A stretch of 25,423 nt of DNA from JBCDIQ01 sp039024295 (GCA_039024295.1 JBCDIQ010000031.1:1-25423), one strand, 5' to 3'; positions 1-8,329 are shown, numbered from the stretch's first letter. Made by a program: numbers and translations. The notes: generated by a model from the sequence alone, not told the origin.

Positions 1-1458
1 ATCAGCAGCGAGGCAACCTCCTCTTCCATATAGAAAGAAATTAACAATATAATACCCAGGGGTGCCTACTGTAAGTATTTGATTTGAGCCAAGAAAAGTT
101 AAGGGCTGCCCTAGCGTAGGGGTGAAATACCAGTCCCAGACAACCTGTGGCTGAGTTATAGGCACTGGAGAGATAGGAGTAGAAATGTAAAGCGAGTCCC
201 CAGGGCAAAGGATTACATTTGGATGAGGAGGAAGTGAAAATACTGGGACCAGATTGACCCGAAACGTGTCTTTCGCCGAACATCCGTTGCTTCCTATTAC
301 AGTTACAACATAGTATCCGGAATCTTTTACCTGAAAACTTTGGGCATTTGTAAAAGTAATGAGGGGTTGACTCCAACTTGGGGTAAACGCCCAGGAATAG
401 GTGAAACTCCCCGTGGATGAGGTGGATACGCTCAGCCCAATGCTATCGCCTTGACATAGCGTGTACTGATTAAGGCTTCCATTAGCAGCAGTGATGGTGA
501 CATTTTGTGGAGGTTGTCCAATTATGCCATATAAGGTGTCCCACCCTACCATACCAAACGAATCAACGCGAATAGCGTGAAAATATCCACTAGAAGTAAG
601 ACCAAGTTGGGGTGAGGTTGATCTCAGTACGTTTGGCGAAGCAAAGATTCGATATATCCACTCATAGGAGGCTATTGGAAGGGTAGGAATGGTTAAGGTA
701 TCACCTTGGCACAGCGCCATTGCACTGGCGCCCAGCAAAAATGATTGAGGCTCCCCGACAGTTACCCTGTCAATACCAATCCCCAACCTGGGAGTTGTGC
801 TACTTCCTGAAGTACCGGTGCCAAAGTACCACCGGAATTGCACATGAGGGAGTCCTGCTAACGTAGAAATGTCATGAGATGCCCGTGCCCAGGTGCTGTT
901 CAAAAAATATCCGTTGGAAGAACCACTGGCTCCCCAGCCAACTGAGCTTCCGCCAGGTGAACCTGCCAACGGAGAATTTTCATACCAATAGGTCCCGGTA
1001 GAAAATAAAAAGCTATTAAGCCTCCCAACGATTTGCCATGTTTTACCTGTGTCGACAGAACTGAAAAGTGCAGCTCCGTCATCTGCTAACACATCCACAA
1101 ACAGATCAAAGGAAATTTGTGGAGTGGCTAGGGAGGTAAAATCGAAGACCGGGCTTTCAAGGTAGGAGTCTTCCGGTTTAAAATAATTACCACTGGCATC
1201 TCCTTGTGTGAACCAGCAAGAATCCCCAGAGGCAGCCGTATTAAATCCGGTTTTGGCAGGCTTACCAAATGCCCAGCTATTGTTGGCCGGGGCAGGTGGG
1301 AGGTTGGGTGACTTGTGATTGGCACCAGTGGTGTAGCCTCCAGGCCCATTTTCAAAGTTTTCCGTATAGGGAAAGGTGCTGATTTGTGCGTGTCCAATAG
1401 AGAGAAGTCCAACCAAGAATAAGGAAGTAGAAAGGAGGTATCGTATCGTTCTTTTCAT
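1..1458 (-). CDS. Secreted multidomain protein with Ig/PKD-like repeats, C-terminus beyond window
   Basis: An uninterrupted frame of 486 codons runs from an ATG at 1458 to the window edge, with no stop, so the protein is truncated by the window and not by mutation. The start is fixed because the ATG just upstream (1463) runs into a stop after two codons. Residues 1-25 form a signal peptide (MKRTIRYLL, a hydrophobic core, then GHAQ). Residues about 28-235 look like a beta-sandwich module of the kind that opens many Bacteroidota extracellular proteins (PYTENFEN, later SYLESPVFDF and SFDLFVD). From about residue 245 short modules begin with a recurring Cys-Gly-Asp motif (LCQGDTLTI, LCQGDSIGL, LCPGDSLYI) typical of Ig/PKD-like adhesin repeats. 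By family habit it would end in a type IX secretion C-terminal domain, but that part is not visible. The substrate is unknown; an adhesin or cell-surface role is inferred. Confidence 0.85.
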   Translation of the reverse strand, partial: MKRTIRYLLSTSLFLVGLLSIGHAQISTFPYTENFENGPGGYTTGANHKSPNLPPAPANNSWAFGKPAKTGFNTAASGDSCWFTQGDASGNYFKPEDSYLESPVFDFTSLATPQISFDLFVDVLADDGAALFSSVDTGKTWQIVGRLNSFLFSTGTYWYENSPLAGSPGGSSVGWGASGSSNGYFLNSTWARASHDISTLAGLPHVQFRWYFGTGTSGSSTTPRLGIGIDRVTVGEPQSFLLGASAMALCQGDTLTIPTLPIASYEWIYRIFASPNVLRSTSPQLGLTSSGYFHAIRVDSFGMVGWDTLYGIIGQPPQNVTITAANGSLNQYTLCQGDSIGLSVSTSSTGSFTYSWAFTPSWSQPLITFTNAQSFQVKDSGYYVVTVIGSNGCSAKDTFRVNLVPVFSLPPHPNVILCPGDSLYISTPISPVPITQPQVVWDWYFTPTLGQPLTFLGSNQILTVGTPGYYIVNFFLYGRGGCLAAD

Positions 1459-1625
1459 GGTATCATGTAATTTGTCCAACAGAGGCATTTCTGATGATAC
1501 AAGGTTACAAGACAAATAGCTACATAAAAATGTCAATTTTTAATAAACGTGGGCTTCTTTTTTAGATCAAAATCGTTATAAATAATTGTTAGTCATTGAT
1601 ATAAATTAAACTTTTTTGTCATAAA

Positions 1626-3095
1626 GTGAGGATAAAGGAAAGTAAACTTGTTACCTGTCTGATTAATTTGCCTGCTAAAACACGTAGGGCGTTTGAGAAT
1701 CGTATGGCCAATGAAAAAGTTGAATTTCACCGTTTGTATGAATGGCTTATTCATGAGATTACCCAGAAAGGAAGGTTTGATGCGTATGAAGGCTTTGAGG
1801 TTGTTTTTCCAGGGAGGCTTTTCAGTAAGCAAGTCCTAAAAGATGTGATGAGCCAACTGTTTTCCTGTTTGAAGGAATACCTTGCAGAAGAGGAAATGGA
1901 CCGAACCCCTGTCTTGCCGGAGATATTAGCTATCCGTGCGCTAAGGCAAAATAACCTAACCAAAGTTGTCAAAACTGAAATTCGTGCCCTTCGAAAGAAG
2001 ATCTCGAAGCAACCGCCTGAAGTTGGGGAATTGTTACATGAGCAATTTTTATTGGCACGTGAAAGCACACTGCTTGCTGGGAATGTACGGCATTCAGTAC
2101 ATGAAGATGGGCCACTTTCAGCAAACAGCCTGATTGGGCAGATTGAATTGGACTACCTCGACCTGTATTATTTTACCGAAAAACTTCGCCTAGGCTGTGA
2201 ACTCATCAATCGGGGAACTATTCTCAAGGAACAATATGAATTGCGTTTGCTGCCGGAATTGGTTGCCTACCTGATGGAGCACCCTGCACTTACGGAGCCT
2301 TATCCTGTTCTCAAGCTATACCTCAAAATATACCTGCTACTTACTCAGCCTGAAGAAGGCTCACATTTCTTTGAGTTGGTGGGGCTATTGGAAGTCCATC
2401 AATCTCAGCTTGGGGGTGCAGAGGTTAAGGGGTTGTATAAATATGCCCAAAACCATTGCATTCGTCGGGTGAACCTTGGGGAGATGAAATATCTCGGAGA
2501 ACTTTCGCGCTTGTACGAAGCACAATTGCAAAACGGACGTTTGTTTTCAAATGGAGAGTTGGCCCACACCAGTTACCTGAACATTGTGACTACAGGACTG
2601 CGCTTGAGAAGGTATGGCTGGGTATCAGAATTTATCCATACCTATCGGGAAAAGGTGCCTGCTGATTATCGGGAAAGTGTATATGCCTATTGCATGGCCG
2701 CATTTCACTATGAACAGCAAGCCTATCAGCAAGCAGCTCGTTTGCTCCAGGAGGTTACCTTTGTAGATGTATTTTACCAGATCAGTGCCCGGTTACTGCT
2801 GTGCAAAATTTATTTTGAAAAAGAGGATGATGAAGCACTTTTCTATGCAGCAGATGCCTTTGGAAGGTATTTGAAGCGCAACAAAGAACTCAGTCCCCAG
2901 AACCGGGTTCATTATCTGAATTTCCTCTCATGCCTAAAATCGTTGACAAAACTGCGGGAGCAGTTTTACCGGATAAAGGCTGAACCGTATACAGCTAGGT
3001 GGGAAAAAGTAGCTGTAAGGCTTAAATCGATGGAAAAGGTATCAAACCTTGCGTGGTTACAGGAACGCCTTCAGAACTTAAAGGGTACGTCCTAA
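1626..3095 (+). CDS. Helical-repeat protein of unknown function, 489 aa
   Basis: Not recognised as a named family. The protein is almost entirely predicted helix, rich in Leu, Glu, Arg and Tyr, with TPR-like stretches in the second half (YCMAAFHYEQQAYQQAARLL, then ISARLLLCKIYFEKEDDEAL). It has no signal peptide or membrane segment, so a cytoplasmic scaffold is likely. The N-terminal layout (a Leu-rich helix, an Arg/Phe-rich helix, a short spacer, then LYEWLIHEI) resembles Bacteroidota proteins of similar length that I know only as hypothetical. Because that layout begins within the first residues, the GTG at 1626 is preferred over the first internal ATG at 1704; an in-frame stop lies at 1602. 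It is convergent with hemF, 4 nt between stops. The reading frame is secure, the function is not. Confidence 0.8.
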   Translation: MRIKESKLVTCLINLPAKTRRAFENRMANEKVEFHRLYEWLIHEITQKGRFDAYEGFEVVFPGRLFSKQVLKDVMSQLFSCLKEYLAEEEMDRTPVLPEILAIRALRQNNLTKVVKTEIRALRKKISKQPPEVGELLHEQFLLARESTLLAGNVRHSVHEDGPLSANSLIGQIELDYLDLYYFTEKLRLGCELINRGTILKEQYELRLLPELVAYLMEHPALTEPYPVLKLYLKIYLLLTQPEEGSHFFELVGLLEVHQSQLGGAEVKGLYKYAQNHCIRRVNLGEMKYLGELSRLYEAQLQNGRLFSNGELAHTSYLNIVTTGLRLRRYGWVSEFIHTYREKVPADYRESVYAYCMAAFHYEQQAYQQAARLLQEVTFVDVFYQISARLLLCKIYFEKEDDEALFYAADAFGRYLKRNKELSPQNRVHYLNFLSCLKSLTKLREQFYRIKAEPYTARWEKVAVRLKSMEKVSNLAWLQERLQNLKGTS

Positions 3096-3099
3096 TTGA

Positions 3100-4026
3100 T
3101 CAGATAGAGAGCCAATCCAATGGTTTCAAGTGGGCTTGTGTAAAGGCTTCTTCACTGTCATCTTCGGGCTGATAATTGTATTTCCAAGCCGCTAAAGGAG
3201 GCATAGACATCAGGATAGATTCTGTTCGTCCATTGGTATCCAGGCCAAATTTTGTCCCCTTGTCATACACCAAGTTAAATTCTACATAGCGAGACCGCCG
3301 AAGCAGTTGCCAGTTTTTGTGAGAATCCTGGTAGGGGAGCGTTTTGCTTTTCGCAACAATTGGACGGTAGGCATCCAAAAAGGCATCTCCCACTGAGCGA
3401 ACAAAAGCAAAATTCTCAGCTTTTTCCTCGTCATTGGAGGCTTTTAAATGGTCAAAAAAAATGCCTCCTATTCCTCTTGTTTCGTTGCGGTGTTTGAGGA
3501 AAAAATAACGATCACACCAAGCTTTGAACTCCGGGTATTTGTGTTCCCCAAAAGGGTCGCAAGCTGATTTAAGTACTTTATGAAAATGAGTGGCATCCTC
3601 AGGTACGACGTAAATAGGGGTGAGGTCAATGCCTCCTCCAAACCAATGGGTACCATCACCAGTCTGAAAATACCGTACGTTCATGTGTACGATGGGTACC
3701 CTTGGACTTTCTGGATGTATTACCAGAGATACGCCCATCGCATCGAAGTGGACCTTCGCAGACAGGCCTAATTTTTGGGTGATCGCTTCAGGCATTTCAC
3801 CAAATACATGGGAAAAGTTTACCCCGCCTTTTTCAAATACCTTTCCATTGGCAATTACTCGAGAGCGACCTCCACCACCTCCTGGGCGTTCCCACTTATC
3901 CTCTTCAAACGATGCTTTGCCATCTTCTTCCTCCAGGCCAGCACAAATTCTGTCCTGAAGGTCCATAAAGTAGTTCTTGATAACTTCGAGAGTTGCGGTG
4001 GCTTGCTGCTGTGAGGATGTTTGCAT
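3100..4026 (-). CDS. hemF: Oxygen-dependent coproporphyrinogen III oxidase
   Basis: Converts coproporphyrinogen III to protoporphyrinogen IX by two oxygen-dependent decarboxylations, a late step of haem synthesis; a soluble dimeric enzyme. The 308-residue product carries the family signatures: HMNVRYF near residue 114, HWFGGGIDLTP at 127-137, a Cys-Asp-x-Tyr-Phe-x-x-Lys-His-Arg block followed by RGIGGIFFDHL near 174-184, RYVEFNLVYDKGTKFGL near 246-262, and GRTESILMSMPP at 266-277. Length and order match HemF; the oxygen-independent HemN would show radical-SAM cysteines, absent here. ATG at 4026 is chosen; two codons upstream is a TTG in a poor setting. The start lies 5 nt past the T-run of the terminator that ends the rhodopsin transcript, so its own promoter must overlap that terminator or lie inside the rhodopsin gene. 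The use of oxygen fits an aerobic organism. Confidence 0.96.
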   Translation of the reverse strand: MQTSSQQQATATLEVIKNYFMDLQDRICAGLEEEDGKASFEEDKWERPGGGGGRSRVIANGKVFEKGGVNFSHVFGEMPEAITQKLGLSAKVHFDAMGVSLVIHPESPRVPIVHMNVRYFQTGDGTHWFGGGIDLTPIYVVPEDATHFHKVLKSACDPFGEHKYPEFKAWCDRYFFLKHRNETRGIGGIFFDHLKASNDEEKAENFAFVRSVGDAFLDAYRPIVAKSKTLPYQDSHKNWQLLRRSRYVEFNLVYDKGTKFGLDTNGRTESILMSMPPLAAWKYNYQPEDDSEEAFTQAHLKPLDWLSI

Positions 4027-4030
4027 ACCC

Positions 4031-4062
4031 AAAAATAAAAAAGCCCCGGAATACTCCGGGGC
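4031..4062 (-). terminator. Intrinsic terminator after the rhodopsin gene
   Basis: Perfect 8-bp GC-rich stem (4043-4050 with 4055-4062, arms GCCCCGGA and TCCGGGGC, 4-nt loop). On the minus strand it is followed at once by TTTTTTATTTTT. It lies 35 nt past the rhodopsin stop codon and ends 5 nt before the hemF start. Confidence 0.9.
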
Positions 4063-4096
4063 AAAATCTGACTTTTTATATAGTTGGTTCTATAAA

Positions 4097-4840
4097 TTAG
4101 GCAGTTACTGTTTCTTTGCTGCTAGTTACAGCTACATAGTACACTACCAAACCAAAACCAATTTTGTTAACTGCATCACCAATGTTGTAGATCAGGTCCA
4201 TGCTAGCTGGCTCCAAAACTCCACTCAGGAGGTTTCCTTCCATTGCCATGTAACCGATAGGATAGATAGCCCAACCAACAACTACAAAGTTGCGAAGCAA
4301 CTTAACAGCAGTGTCAACGGTAGGATCGTTAGAAGTTTCAGCAAGTTTCTTAACAGAACCGAAAGCTACTTCATATACAATACCAATGTAACCAATGGTT
4401 GAAATAACACCCCAGATGATGGTCTGCTCAGGTAAGAGTGCCTCACCGATGTAACCAGCTACAAGCATAATTACAGAGTAGCCAATCATTTTCCACAGCA
4501 AGCTCATCTTGGCACCGTAAGGCTTGGTGAGCAAATAGAATTCAACACACATCAAGGGTACAGTAAGCGTCCAGTCAATGTAACGGAAAGCGATCGGAGA
4601 TTCGTTGAATTCCAAGTAGTACCCACGCATGTAATAATAGTGTACGGCTGCGATCATAGTGATCAGACCTGACACGAGTAATGATGTTTTCCACTTTCCG
4701 GAAACGTTGCTTCTTTCAAAGAAGAAGAATACGGAAGCAGCAAACATCGCCATGTAACCGGTAAAGAATGTGAATCCGATTACATCGGTGTTGCTTAGTT
4801 TGTCAACCAATAAGGTTGGCAGAAGATTCATGATATCCAT
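4097..4840 (-). CDS. Proteorhodopsin-type light-driven proton pump, green-tuned, with antenna-type Gly
   Basis: Seven-helix retinal protein of the inner membrane that exports H+ on illumination. In the 247-residue form starting at ATG 4840, helix C reads RYIDWTLTVPLMCVEF: Arg86, proton acceptor Asp89, Thr93 and donor Glu100. This is the DTE motif of outward proton pumps, not NDQ (sodium) or NTQ (chloride). His67 matches GPR His75. Met97 sits at the spectral tuning site (Leu/Met green, Gln blue). Helix G has Asp222 and the retinal lysine Lys226 (YNIGDAVNKIGFG). In helix E (IIWGVIST) Gly144 aligns with bacteriorhodopsin Trp138, GPR Phe152 and xanthorhodopsin Gly156, the opening that admits a carotenoid antenna. 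The alternative ATG 4831 is also possible; a TTG at 4849 is less likely. No blh/brp or carotenoid genes lie in the window, so retinal must come from elsewhere. A strong terminator follows. Confidence 0.95.
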   Translation of the reverse strand: MDIMNLLPTLLVDKLSNTDVIGFTFFTGYMAMFAASVFFFFERSNVSGKWKTSLLVSGLITMIAAVHYYYMRGYYLEFNESPIAFRYIDWTLTVPLMCVEFYLLTKPYGAKMSLLWKMIGYSVIMLVAGYIGEALLPEQTIIWGVISTIGYIGIVYEVAFGSVKKLAETSNDPTVDTAVKLLRNFVVVGWAIYPIGYMAMEGNLLSGVLEPASMDLIYNIGDAVNKIGFGLVVYYVAVTSSKETVTA

Positions 4841-5261
4841 GAGAGTCAAATATTAGAATGAAACATTTTTTGCTGCGAGAATACGTGATTTTGTTTAACA
4901 ATAATAACTATATGCTTAAACAAAATAAAGTAAATAAACCGGATTTATCATCACATGGTAGCTTTCTATATATGACAAGATTATGATATAATGAAAGCTT
5001 AATACCACCGCTACACAAGTTCAATCTAAATAATAAAGTAGTCTTTACAAAAATCTGGTTATGTGTTTACGCATAATCGTAAATCAAAAATAACAACCTT
5101 GTTTATTCTTTTTTGTTCAGGATTAAACAAAAAAAGTAATGAAAAACAAGGTATTCCAGAGATAGGTTTTTTTAATTATGTAGATTTCATCATATAAAGT
5201 TTCTTTTTTTTGTTAAAATATGTTTACTTTTTTGGGATAGTTTTTGAAAAAATATAACAAA
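4841..5261. other. AT-rich divergent spacer between rhodopsin and ppk2
   Basis: About 420 bp with no convincing gene on either strand; very A+T rich with many oligo-T/A runs. It must hold the promoters of both flanking genes, but I find no complete TTG/TAnnTTTG pair at good spacing. A minus-strand TATTTTTG (5092-5085) fits the -7 consensus but lacks a -33 TTG and would give a leader of about 240 nt. A nested inverted repeat around 5057-5099 is listed separately. Confidence 0.6.
5057..5099. promoter_or_regulatory. Nested inverted repeat, candidate operator in rhodopsin/ppk2 spacer
   Basis: A perfect 6+6 inverted repeat (TTTACG-cataat-CGTAAA, 5066-5083) lies inside a weaker outer pair (GGTTAT at 5057-5062 and ATAACaACC at 5090-5098). 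The symmetry with a 6-nt spacer suggests a dimeric DNA-binding protein or a hairpin; no protein can be assigned. Confidence 0.3.
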
Positions 5262-6146
5262 ATGTACGCTTCAGTTGATTATTCTTCACTCAGGATTGAT
5301 GGAACTCAAAAGTTTGAATTGTCCTCTCATCCTCATAAAGTTTCCCTTTTGTACGAAAATAAGTCTCACTATCGAGGCTTGATAGGAGATCTGCGAGATG
5401 AAATAGATGATTTACAAAATATGATGTATGCCCACGATCGATATGGGATGCTCCTCATTTTTCAGGCAATGGATGCAGCAGGTAAAGACGGAACCATACG
5501 GCATGTTCTATCGGGCGTTAACCCACATGGATTGGAAATCCATTCATTCAAGAAGCCCAGCACCAGAGAGTTGGACCATGATTTTATGTGGCGTACCAAC
5601 CGATTTATGCCGCAGCGTGGGCGTATTGGGGTATTTAATCGGTCTTATTATGAGGAAGTACTTGTTGTAAAGGTACACCCCAACATCCTGACGGATTACC
5701 AGCGGGTTCCCCGGGAACTGACCCAAAATCTGGAACAGGTCTGGGCACAGCGTTACGATGACATTCGCAACATGGAACTCTACCTGCACAGAAATGGGAT
5801 TCGGGTGATGAAATTTTTTCTCAACCTGTCGCGCGATGAGCAGCGGGAGCGTTTTCTGAGCAGGCTCAACCGGCCAGAAAAAAACTGGAAGTTTTCTGAG
5901 GCCGACGTGAAAGAACGCCAGCACTGGAATAAATACATGGAAGCCTACCAGGATTGTATTTCTGCTACTGCTACTGAATATGCCCCCTGGTATGTCATAC
6001 CAGCCGACGACAAAAAGAACATGCGCCTCATGGTAGGAACCCTAGTACTAGAGGAGATGAGAAAGCTGGACATACGGTATCCGGTTGTGAGTGAAGAGAG
6101 GAAAGCTGATTTTGAGCGATATCGTCAGATGTTGATGAACGATTAG
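5262..6146 (+). CDS. ppk2: Polyphosphate kinase 2 family protein (PPK2)
   Basis: PPK2 enzymes move phosphate between polyphosphate and nucleotides (NDP to NTP, and in class III also NMP to NDP). The 294-residue product has the family core: Walker A QAMDAAGKDGT at 68-78, the Walker B region GVFNRSYYEEVLVVKVHP at 113-130, and an Arg-rich lid (ERFLSRLNRPEKNWKFSE, about 176-193) followed by KERQHWNKY. The text resembles single-domain class III enzymes such as that of Cytophaga hutchinsonii as I remember it, so AMP/ADP phosphorylation is plausible; class cannot be proven by eye. ATG 5262 is chosen; an in-frame TTG at 5244 would add six residues. The 3' end overlaps the recG stop by 4 nt, tail to tail. 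It is divergent from the rhodopsin gene across a long spacer; a joint role in energy storage would be speculation. Confidence 0.93.
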   Translation: MYASVDYSSLRIDGTQKFELSSHPHKVSLLYENKSHYRGLIGDLRDEIDDLQNMMYAHDRYGMLLIFQAMDAAGKDGTIRHVLSGVNPHGLEIHSFKKPSTRELDHDFMWRTNRFMPQRGRIGVFNRSYYEEVLVVKVHPNILTDYQRVPRELTQNLEQVWAQRYDDIRNMELYLHRNGIRVMKFFLNLSRDEQRERFLSRLNRPEKNWKFSEADVKERQHWNKYMEAYQDCISATATEYAPWYVIPADDKKNMRLMVGTLVLEEMRKLDIRYPVVSEERKADFERYRQMLMND

Positions 6147-8224
6147 GCAAGTGTGTTATACCTATGGGAAAATGCCTGTTCGTACTGTGCGAGCATGGCA
6201 TGTTCATCGTGTTCAAAAGCAGGATCAGCTTCAAAAATGGCAAAAGCGGCCTTTCGGGCCTCCTGTAAGATGGCTTGATCTTCAGCGATGTTGGCAAGCT
6301 GAAATTCTGGTAACCCACTTTGGCGAGTTCCTAAAAAGTCTCCGGGGCCTCGTAATTGTAAATCTGTATCCGCAATCTGAAACCCGTCATTTGTATCCAC
6401 CATTGCCTGCAAGCGAGCTTTGCCCTGGTTGGAAACCTTTGGACCACTCATCAGGATGCAATAGGATTGCTCATCATTTCTGCCTACCCGGCCCCTGAGC
6501 TGGTGCAATTGGGAAAGGCCGAATTTTTCCGCATTCTCAATTACCATTACCGTTGAATTGGGAACATCAACACCTACTTCAATCACCGTTGTGGAAACAA
6601 GCATGTTGAGTTTATTCTGCAAAAACAGCTGCATCTCGATTTCCTTATCCTCTGGTTTCATTCTTCCATGGACCATTCCCACCCGATATTCACTGAAGTA
6701 GTTCTCCAGTTTTTCCTTGCCTTCTACTGCCGCCAGGTAGTCGAGCTTTTCTGATTCTTCCACCAACGGATAAACTACGTACGCTTGCTTGCCCCGTTGA
6801 AGCTCCTTTTTGATAAAGCCCCAAACCTCTAATCTGCGAGATTCTCCTCGCCAAACGGTTTTGATGGGTTTCCTGCCGGGCGGCAGCTCATCAATGATGG
6901 AAACATCCACGTCTCCATACAAGGTCATGGCCAGGGTGCGCGGGATTGGGGTTGCAGTCATGATGAGGTTATGGGGGAAGGGACGCCCCTTTTGCCAAAG
7001 CCTTGCCCGTTGTTTTACCCCAAATTTATGCTGCTCATCCACGACCACCATTCCCAGTTTATGAAAAACAACAGGATCTTCAATCAAGGCATGCGTGCCT
7101 ACAGTTATGTGCGCTTCGCCGGAAGCCAACTTTTCCAGCACATTGCGTCTGTGTGCTTTGCGCTGGCCGCCAACCAGCAGGGCCACGGTTAACCCTAGAG
7201 GCTCAGCATAATCAGAGAGCTTGCGAAAATGCTGTTCGGCCAATATTTCAGTGGGGGCCATTAATGCTGCCTGATAGCCGTTGTCAATCGCAATCAGCAT
7301 GGACATAAACGCCACCATGGTCTTGCCACTGCCCACATCTCCCTGTACCAGCCGGTTCATTTGTTGTGATGCACCCATGTCTTTACGAATCTCTTTGAGG
7401 ACTCGCTTCTGGGCATTCGTAAGGGAAAAGGGGAGGTAGTCATTATAAAAGGTATGAAACTTTTCACCTACTGTTGGAAAAGGAGGGGCCTCGTTAGCAT
7501 GAACCCGCTGGCTGCGCCGTTTTGCCAGCATCAGTTGAAAGAAAAACAGTTCTTCGAACTTCAGCCTTCTGCGTGCTTGCTCTAAATGAGAAAAGGTTTC
7601 AGGATAATGGAGCTGTCGCAGGGCTGCTTCCCTGCCCATTAGTCGGTAGCGTTCAAGTAAATAAGCTGGTAGGTTTTCCTGTAGGTGAAAGCCCGGTTCC
7701 AGCAGCAACTGGGCTGTGAGCTGACGAAACCCCCGCGAGTCAAGCCCTAATCTCCCCAATTTTTCAGTAGATGGATACGAAGGGACAATGTTAAGTCGGT
7801 TTGTCTGGTCCCCTTCCAGGTAGTCTATTTCAGGGTGAGACATGCTGGGATGACCGTTGAAAAGAGAAACCTTCCCAAAAATGGCTACTTCTTCATTGGT
7901 GCGAAGGCTCTTTTTTAACCAGTTGACCGCACGAAACCAATTGAGCTCCAAAGTGCCTGAGCTGTCCTTGAAAACGGCGGTAAGCCTGCCTCTGCCACGC
8001 TTAGTGGTTACCGATTCAACCGCATAGATTTTCCCTACAAGGGTCACATATCCTTCCGCCTGCAGTTCCCTTACTTTGACCACTTTTGTACGGTCCACAT
8101 ATTTTCGGGGATAGTAATGAAGCAGATCTCCGTAAGTGCGAATGTTGCATTCCTTGGCAAGGACCTCAGCTCGCTGAGGGCCCACCTTCTTGAGGTACAT
8201 GATATTTTTCTGCCAAAAACTCAA
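6143..8224 (-). CDS. recG: ATP-dependent DNA helicase RecG
   Basis: Branch-migrating helicase that remodels stalled replication forks and recombination intermediates. The 693-residue protein has the RecG layout: N-terminal LKKVGPQRAEVLAKE, an OB-fold wedge (YVTLVGKIYAVESV, about 59-72, to about 140), then the SF2 motor with Walker A GDVGSGKT at 295-302, DEQH at 396-399, TATPIPRTLAMTLYGD, and motifs V-VI in VIEVGVDVPNSTVMV and QLRGRVGR. Length is normal. The first usable codon is TTG 8224, just after an in-frame TGA; the next ATG is at 8200. TTG is kept because RecG proteins usually have several residues before the LKGVGP helix, but ATG 8200 would still include it. It overlaps ppk2 by 4 nt at the 3' end. 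Upstream lies an intergenic region made of heptad repeats. Confidence 0.96.
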   Translation of the reverse strand: MSFWQKNIMYLKKVGPQRAEVLAKECNIRTYGDLLHYYPRKYVDRTKVVKVRELQAEGYVTLVGKIYAVESVTTKRGRGRLTAVFKDSSGTLELNWFRAVNWLKKSLRTNEEVAIFGKVSLFNGHPSMSHPEIDYLEGDQTNRLNIVPSYPSTEKLGRLGLDSRGFRQLTAQLLLEPGFHLQENLPAYLLERYRLMGREAALRQLHYPETFSHLEQARRRLKFEELFFFQLMLAKRRSQRVHANEAPPFPTVGEKFHTFYNDYLPFSLTNAQKRVLKEIRKDMGASQQMNRLVQGDVGSGKTMVAFMSMLIAIDNGYQAALMAPTEILAEQHFRKLSDYAEPLGLTVALLVGGQRKAHRRNVLEKLASGEAHITVGTHALIEDPVVFHKLGMVVVDEQHKFGVKQRARLWQKGRPFPHNLIMTATPIPRTLAMTLYGDVDVSIIDELPPGRKPIKTVWRGESRRLEVWGFIKKELQRGKQAYVVYPLVEESEKLDYLAAVEGKEKLENYFSEYRVGMVHGRMKPEDKEIEMQLFLQNKLNMLVSTTVIEVGVDVPNSTVMVIENAEKFGLSQLHQLRGRVGRNDEQSYCILMSGPKVSNQGKARLQAMVDTNDGFQIADTDLQLRGPGDFLGTRQSGLPEFQLANIAEDQAILQEARKAAFAIFEADPAFEHDEHAMLAQYEQAFSHRYNTLA

Positions 8225-8250
8225 AAATCAGGGCCGTTTAGGTGCAAAGT

Positions 8251-8329
8251 TATCAGTTTTCAGTCTTCAGTAATGTAAAAGGGAACTTTGATTTACTGTG
8301 AACTGAAGACCGTAAACTCAGTACTAACT
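8251..8329. repeat. Two inverted arrays of 7-bp repeats between recG and the sensor kinase gene
   Basis: On the plus strand, three heptads of consensus YTTCAGT fill 8251-8271. A second array of five heptads, consensus ACTGWAA with decay, fills 8295-8329. The two are reverse complements in consensus, so GTCTTCAGT (8263-8271) pairs perfectly with ACTGAAGAC (8302-8310), and GTAAA (8275-8279) with TTTAC (8292-8296). The second array covers the kinase stop codon (8324-8326). Confidence 0.7.

Noticed and set aside
3977..4402. Open frame of 141 codons on the plus strand opposite rhodopsin and hemF
   Set aside because: Antisense shadow of two clear genes; composition is Ser/Asn/Tyr-rich with no domain and it runs through the terminator hairpin.
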